Notes under the pieces: model-generated
Seen by the model: only the letters and a program-made list of their open reading frames with translations
Databases searched by the model: none
What the model was told of the DNA's origin: nothing
Part shown: positions 6,189 through 7,875 of the stretch, one piece after another
Numbering within the stretch: the first letter of the stretch is position 1
Layout: each line of letters begins with the position of its first letter
Program-made: the position numbers and the translations under genes
Assembly (NCBI GenBank): GCA_023145275.1
Contig: JAGLEB010000051.1
Span: 1 to 7,875 of the forward strand
From: Flavobacteriales bacterium
GTDB lineage: Bacteria; Bacteroidota; Bacteroidia; Flavobacteriales; JADGDT01
Reading direction: 5' to 3'
DNA length: 7,875 bases

Positions 6189-6963
6189 AATATTAAAATA
6201 TAGTTTTTACGACCTAATCCGCAGTAGATGGAGCTACGTATATCTTGCATTCTACCTCCTACTTGGATCAGTACTACTATTCTTAAACAACGATTTATCA
6301 AAAGCCGTAATTACTTTGATGAATGTAATAGTAGTTTTAACACCACTAATTGGTACAATTTTCGGGATTATGTACTACTATAGTTCTAGAGAATTCACTG
6401 AGCTTTTACTAGCGCAGCCAATAAGAAGAAGCAATATTTTTTTAGGTCAATATTTAGGAGTTGCTCTTTCTCTTTCGGCTAGTTTAATTATCGGCTTAGG
6501 AATCCCATTTATAGCTTATGGAATATTTTATTCTGGCGCAATTTGGGACTATTTAACACTGCTAATTACCGCTACTTTCCTGACATTGATATTCACAGCC
6601 TTAGCATTTAATATAGCTATATCAACAGAAAACAGAATAAAAGGATTTGGATACGCTATACTACTATGGTTATTTATGGCTGTGATATATGATGGTCTGT
6701 TCTTACTTGGCTTAATCATGTTTTCGGAATACCCTCTAGAAAACTTCTCATTATTTGCCACAATGTTAAATCCGATTGATCTTTCGAGAATACTAATATT
6801 ACTGAAACTAGATATTTCAGCTTTGATGGGTTATACAGGAGCAGTTTTCCAAAAGTTTTTCGGCACAAATCGAGGACTTATAATTTCATTCTCTGTACTA
6901 ATAATATGGACTGTGCTCCCTATTTGGCGCATTATTTACAAGTCAAACAGAAAAGATTTCTAA
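6181..6963 (+). CDS. nosY: NosY, ABC transporter membrane subunit
   Basis: NosY is the integral-membrane half of the NosFY ABC transporter, which docks NosD on its outer face and supports CuZ assembly. The 260-residue protein starts inside the end of nosF (8-bp overlap), indicating translational coupling. Six hydrophobic helices are visible at about residues 18-35, 46-66, 91-114, 122-146, 155-181 and 233-253. The cytoplasmic loop S-S-R-E-F-T-E-L-L-L-A-Q-P-I-R-R (68-83) after helix 2 is the coupling region typical of ABC-2-like permeases. N-P-I-D-L-S-R (197-203) before the last helix resembles the segment seen in NosY proteins. It is the last plus-strand gene; the next gene is convergent and only 55 bp away, so the nos cluster ends here as far as the window shows. 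Confidence 0.93.
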   Translation: MLKILKYSFYDLIRSRWSYVYLAFYLLLGSVLLFLNNDLSKAVITLMNVIVVLTPLIGTIFGIMYYYSSREFTELLLAQPIRRSNIFLGQYLGVALSLSASLIIGLGIPFIAYGIFYSGAIWDYLTLLITATFLTLIFTALAFNIAISTENRIKGFGYAILLWLFMAVIYDGLFLLGLIMFSEYPLENFSLFATMLNPIDLSRILILLKLDISALMGYTGAVFQKFFGTNRGLIISFSVLIIWTVLPIWRIIYKSNRKDF

Positions 6964-7018
6964 GTGTTAACTTTATTGTTATGGATAAACCTCCGAGCGT
7001 GGAAAACACAAAATAAGC

Positions 7019-7471
7019 CTATTCAAATAGACTTTCAGCATAGCTATCGGCCCAATCCATTAGAGCTTGCTTTTGATCATCGCTCATTTTGGCATCGTTA
7101 TGAGTAATAAGATAGGGAGGAAATGGCATTGATCCTTCCTCTATTTCATCAATAAAACCACTTAAGGCTTTAGCCTTTTTCATTTTAGACAATTCTTCCC
7201 AATCCGAAAAGTTCAGATTCTTACGTCCCTCTTCTGTATCTCTTTTCACCAAGAAAGAAACTGGGGCAACATATGAGTACCATGGGTAGACAGTTTCGTT
7301 TGAATGGCAATCATAACATGAAGCTTTAATTTGTGTTTCGATAACTTCAGGAAAATCGTTATTTGCAAGTAAGTCGCTCTTATTATCCATAATAACAGTT
7401 GGCAACTCATTAGGAATAAACTGTATCACAATCAATACAACAATAAGGAAGTAAAATACTTTTTTAAGCAT
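7019..7471 (-). CDS. Haem-binding domain protein, monohaem c-type, membrane-anchored
   Basis: This 150-residue protein begins with a hydrophobic segment (about residues 5-19) with no clear cleavage site or lipobox, so it is probably an N-terminal membrane anchor with the rest outside the membrane. The domain contains C-Y-D-C-H (Cys52, Cys55, His56), followed by S-N-E-T-V-Y-P-W-Y-S-Y, R-K-N-L-N-F-S-D-W and G-S-M-P-F-P-P-Y, where Met115 may be the second haem ligand. These features are typical of the 'haem-binding domain' family (Haem_bd, Pfam PF14376 as I recall), common in Bacteroidota and of unknown function. It is convergent with nosY and so not part of the nos transcript. A link to N2O respiration is possible but rests only on proximity. 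Covalent haem attachment is inferred from the motif. Confidence 0.85.
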   Translation of the reverse strand: MLKKVFYFLIVVLIVIQFIPNELPTVIMDNKSDLLANNDFPEVIETQIKASCYDCHSNETVYPWYSYVAPVSFLVKRDTEEGRKNLNFSDWEELSKMKKAKALSGFIDEIEEGSMPFPPYLITHNDAKMSDDQKQALMDWADSYAESLFE

Positions 7472-7489
7472 ATCAGAGAATTTTTATAA

Positions 7490-7546
7490 AGTAAAGATAA
7501 AAAAAATAAGCTATACACCATGTGCATAACTTATTTTCACTTTACT
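7490..7546 (-). terminator. Long imperfect hairpin with T run, terminator of the upstream minus-strand gene
   Basis: Nested inverted repeats occur here: AGTAAAG (7490-7496) with CTTTACT (7540-7546), AAAATAAG (7503-7510) with CTTATTTT (7530-7537), then TAT/ATA and CAC/GTG up to a CAT loop (7519-7521). Read on the minus strand, the inner stem runs into eight T (complement of 7499-7506), as in a Rho-independent terminator for the gene ending at 7585. The outer arms may also contribute to the leader of the downstream gene starting at 7471. Confidence 0.6.
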
Positions 7547-7584
7547 AACTAACCAAATAAACCAACTTAAATCTAACCAATATT

Positions 7585-7875
7585 TTACTTTGCTAACTTT
7601 TCGCCTTCACTTTTTGCCCAACTTAGCAGAATTTCTTTTTCCGAAGTACTTAATGCCTTATTCGGATATTTTTTTAGGAACTTTTTCGGCGGCATCTCTC
7701 CCTCTGATACCGTTTCATGAATTCCTTCATATTTACCAATTTGTTTATAAACACTCATACTACTAATCAAATCAAAACTAAGTTTCTTTTTTCCTTTAGT
7801 ATTTTTTGATTCTGAATTATGACAGCCATAACACTTATTATCTACTAGCTCTTTTACTTCAGAAGGCATATCAAC
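7585..7875 (-). CDS. Haem-binding domain protein, monohaem c-type (5' end outside window)
   Basis: This gene reads leftward from the window edge; the frame stays open through GTT-GAT to position 7875. The visible Met (7867-7869) is probably internal, because the 94 residues from it lack any signal peptide while the domain must be exported for haem attachment. From that Met, C-Y-G-C-H is Cys13, Cys16, His17. The end of the domain holds G-E-M-P-P-K-K-F-L (Met59 a candidate second ligand), then Y-P-N-K-A-L-S and a final amphipathic helix with L-L-S-W-A. It shares the CY-x-CH, x-MPP and final W-A layout with the protein at 7019-7471 and likely belongs to the same haem-binding family, though it is shorter between the motifs. 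Function is unknown. A terminator hairpin follows within about 40 bp, so the two genes may be separate transcripts. Confidence 0.78.
   Translation of the reverse strand, partial: VDMPSEVKELVDNKCYGCHNSESKNTKGKKKLSFDLISSMSVYKQIGKYEGIHETVSEGEMPPKKFLKKYPNKALSTSEKEILLSWAKSEGEKLAK

Noticed and set aside
6549..6761. Minus-strand frame inside nosY
   Set aside because: Antisense to membrane helices of NosY with no independent support.
6964..7018. Possible bidirectional terminator between nosY and the convergent haem-binding gene (GTGTT at 6964-6968, AACAC at 7005-7009)
   Set aside because: Only 5 bp pair across a 36-nt loop, and the inner pairing is poor, so no terminator is called.

Overview
This AT-rich window (roughly one third G+C by eye) carries a clade II (atypical) nitrous oxide reductase cluster of the type found in Bacteroidota. 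The phylum is suggested by several things. The gene set is cytochrome c, nosZ, a NosB-like membrane protein, nosL, nosD, nosF and nosY, with no nosR. NosZ has a Sec/lipoprotein signal rather than a Tat signal. The 'SCG' type lipoproteins, weak or absent Shine-Dalgarno sequences, A-rich leaders, and neighbouring 'haem-binding domain' monohaem proteins point the same way. Genus and species cannot be read from this window.

Layout: positions 1-323 are non-coding, very AT-rich, and precede the cluster. The plus strand then carries a monohaem cytochrome c lipoprotein (324-803), nosZ (885-2861), a strong intrinsic terminator (about 2888-2938), a four-helix NosB-like membrane protein (2951-3565), nosL (3632-4144), nosD (4238-5479, TTG start), nosF (5481-6188) and nosY (6181-6963). 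nosD, nosF and nosY are tightly packed (1-bp gap, then 8-bp overlap). On the minus strand, convergent with nosY, lie two small CxxCH haem-binding proteins: 7019-7471 (complete) and 7585 to the right edge (5' end outside the window).

How the genes work together: NosZ reduces N2O to N2 at the CuZ centre and receives electrons through its C-terminal CuA domain, most simply from the co-encoded cytochrome c. NosL delivers Cu(I). NosD with the NosF/NosY ABC transporter supports CuZ assembly, probably through its sulfur. The NosB-like protein is a cluster-specific membrane component of unclear function. Three of the envelope proteins (cytochrome, NosZ, NosL) carry lipoboxes, so the catalytic and copper-delivery parts appear to be membrane-tethered.

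The system as a whole is known. The parts most worth a second look are the lipoprotein form of NosZ, the terminator splitting structural from maturation genes, the CX4CX4C tail on NosL, the N-terminal CxxC of NosD, the uncharacterised NosB-like protein, and a 23-bp inverted repeat upstream of nosD. No mobile element, CRISPR array, tRNA or rRNA was seen.
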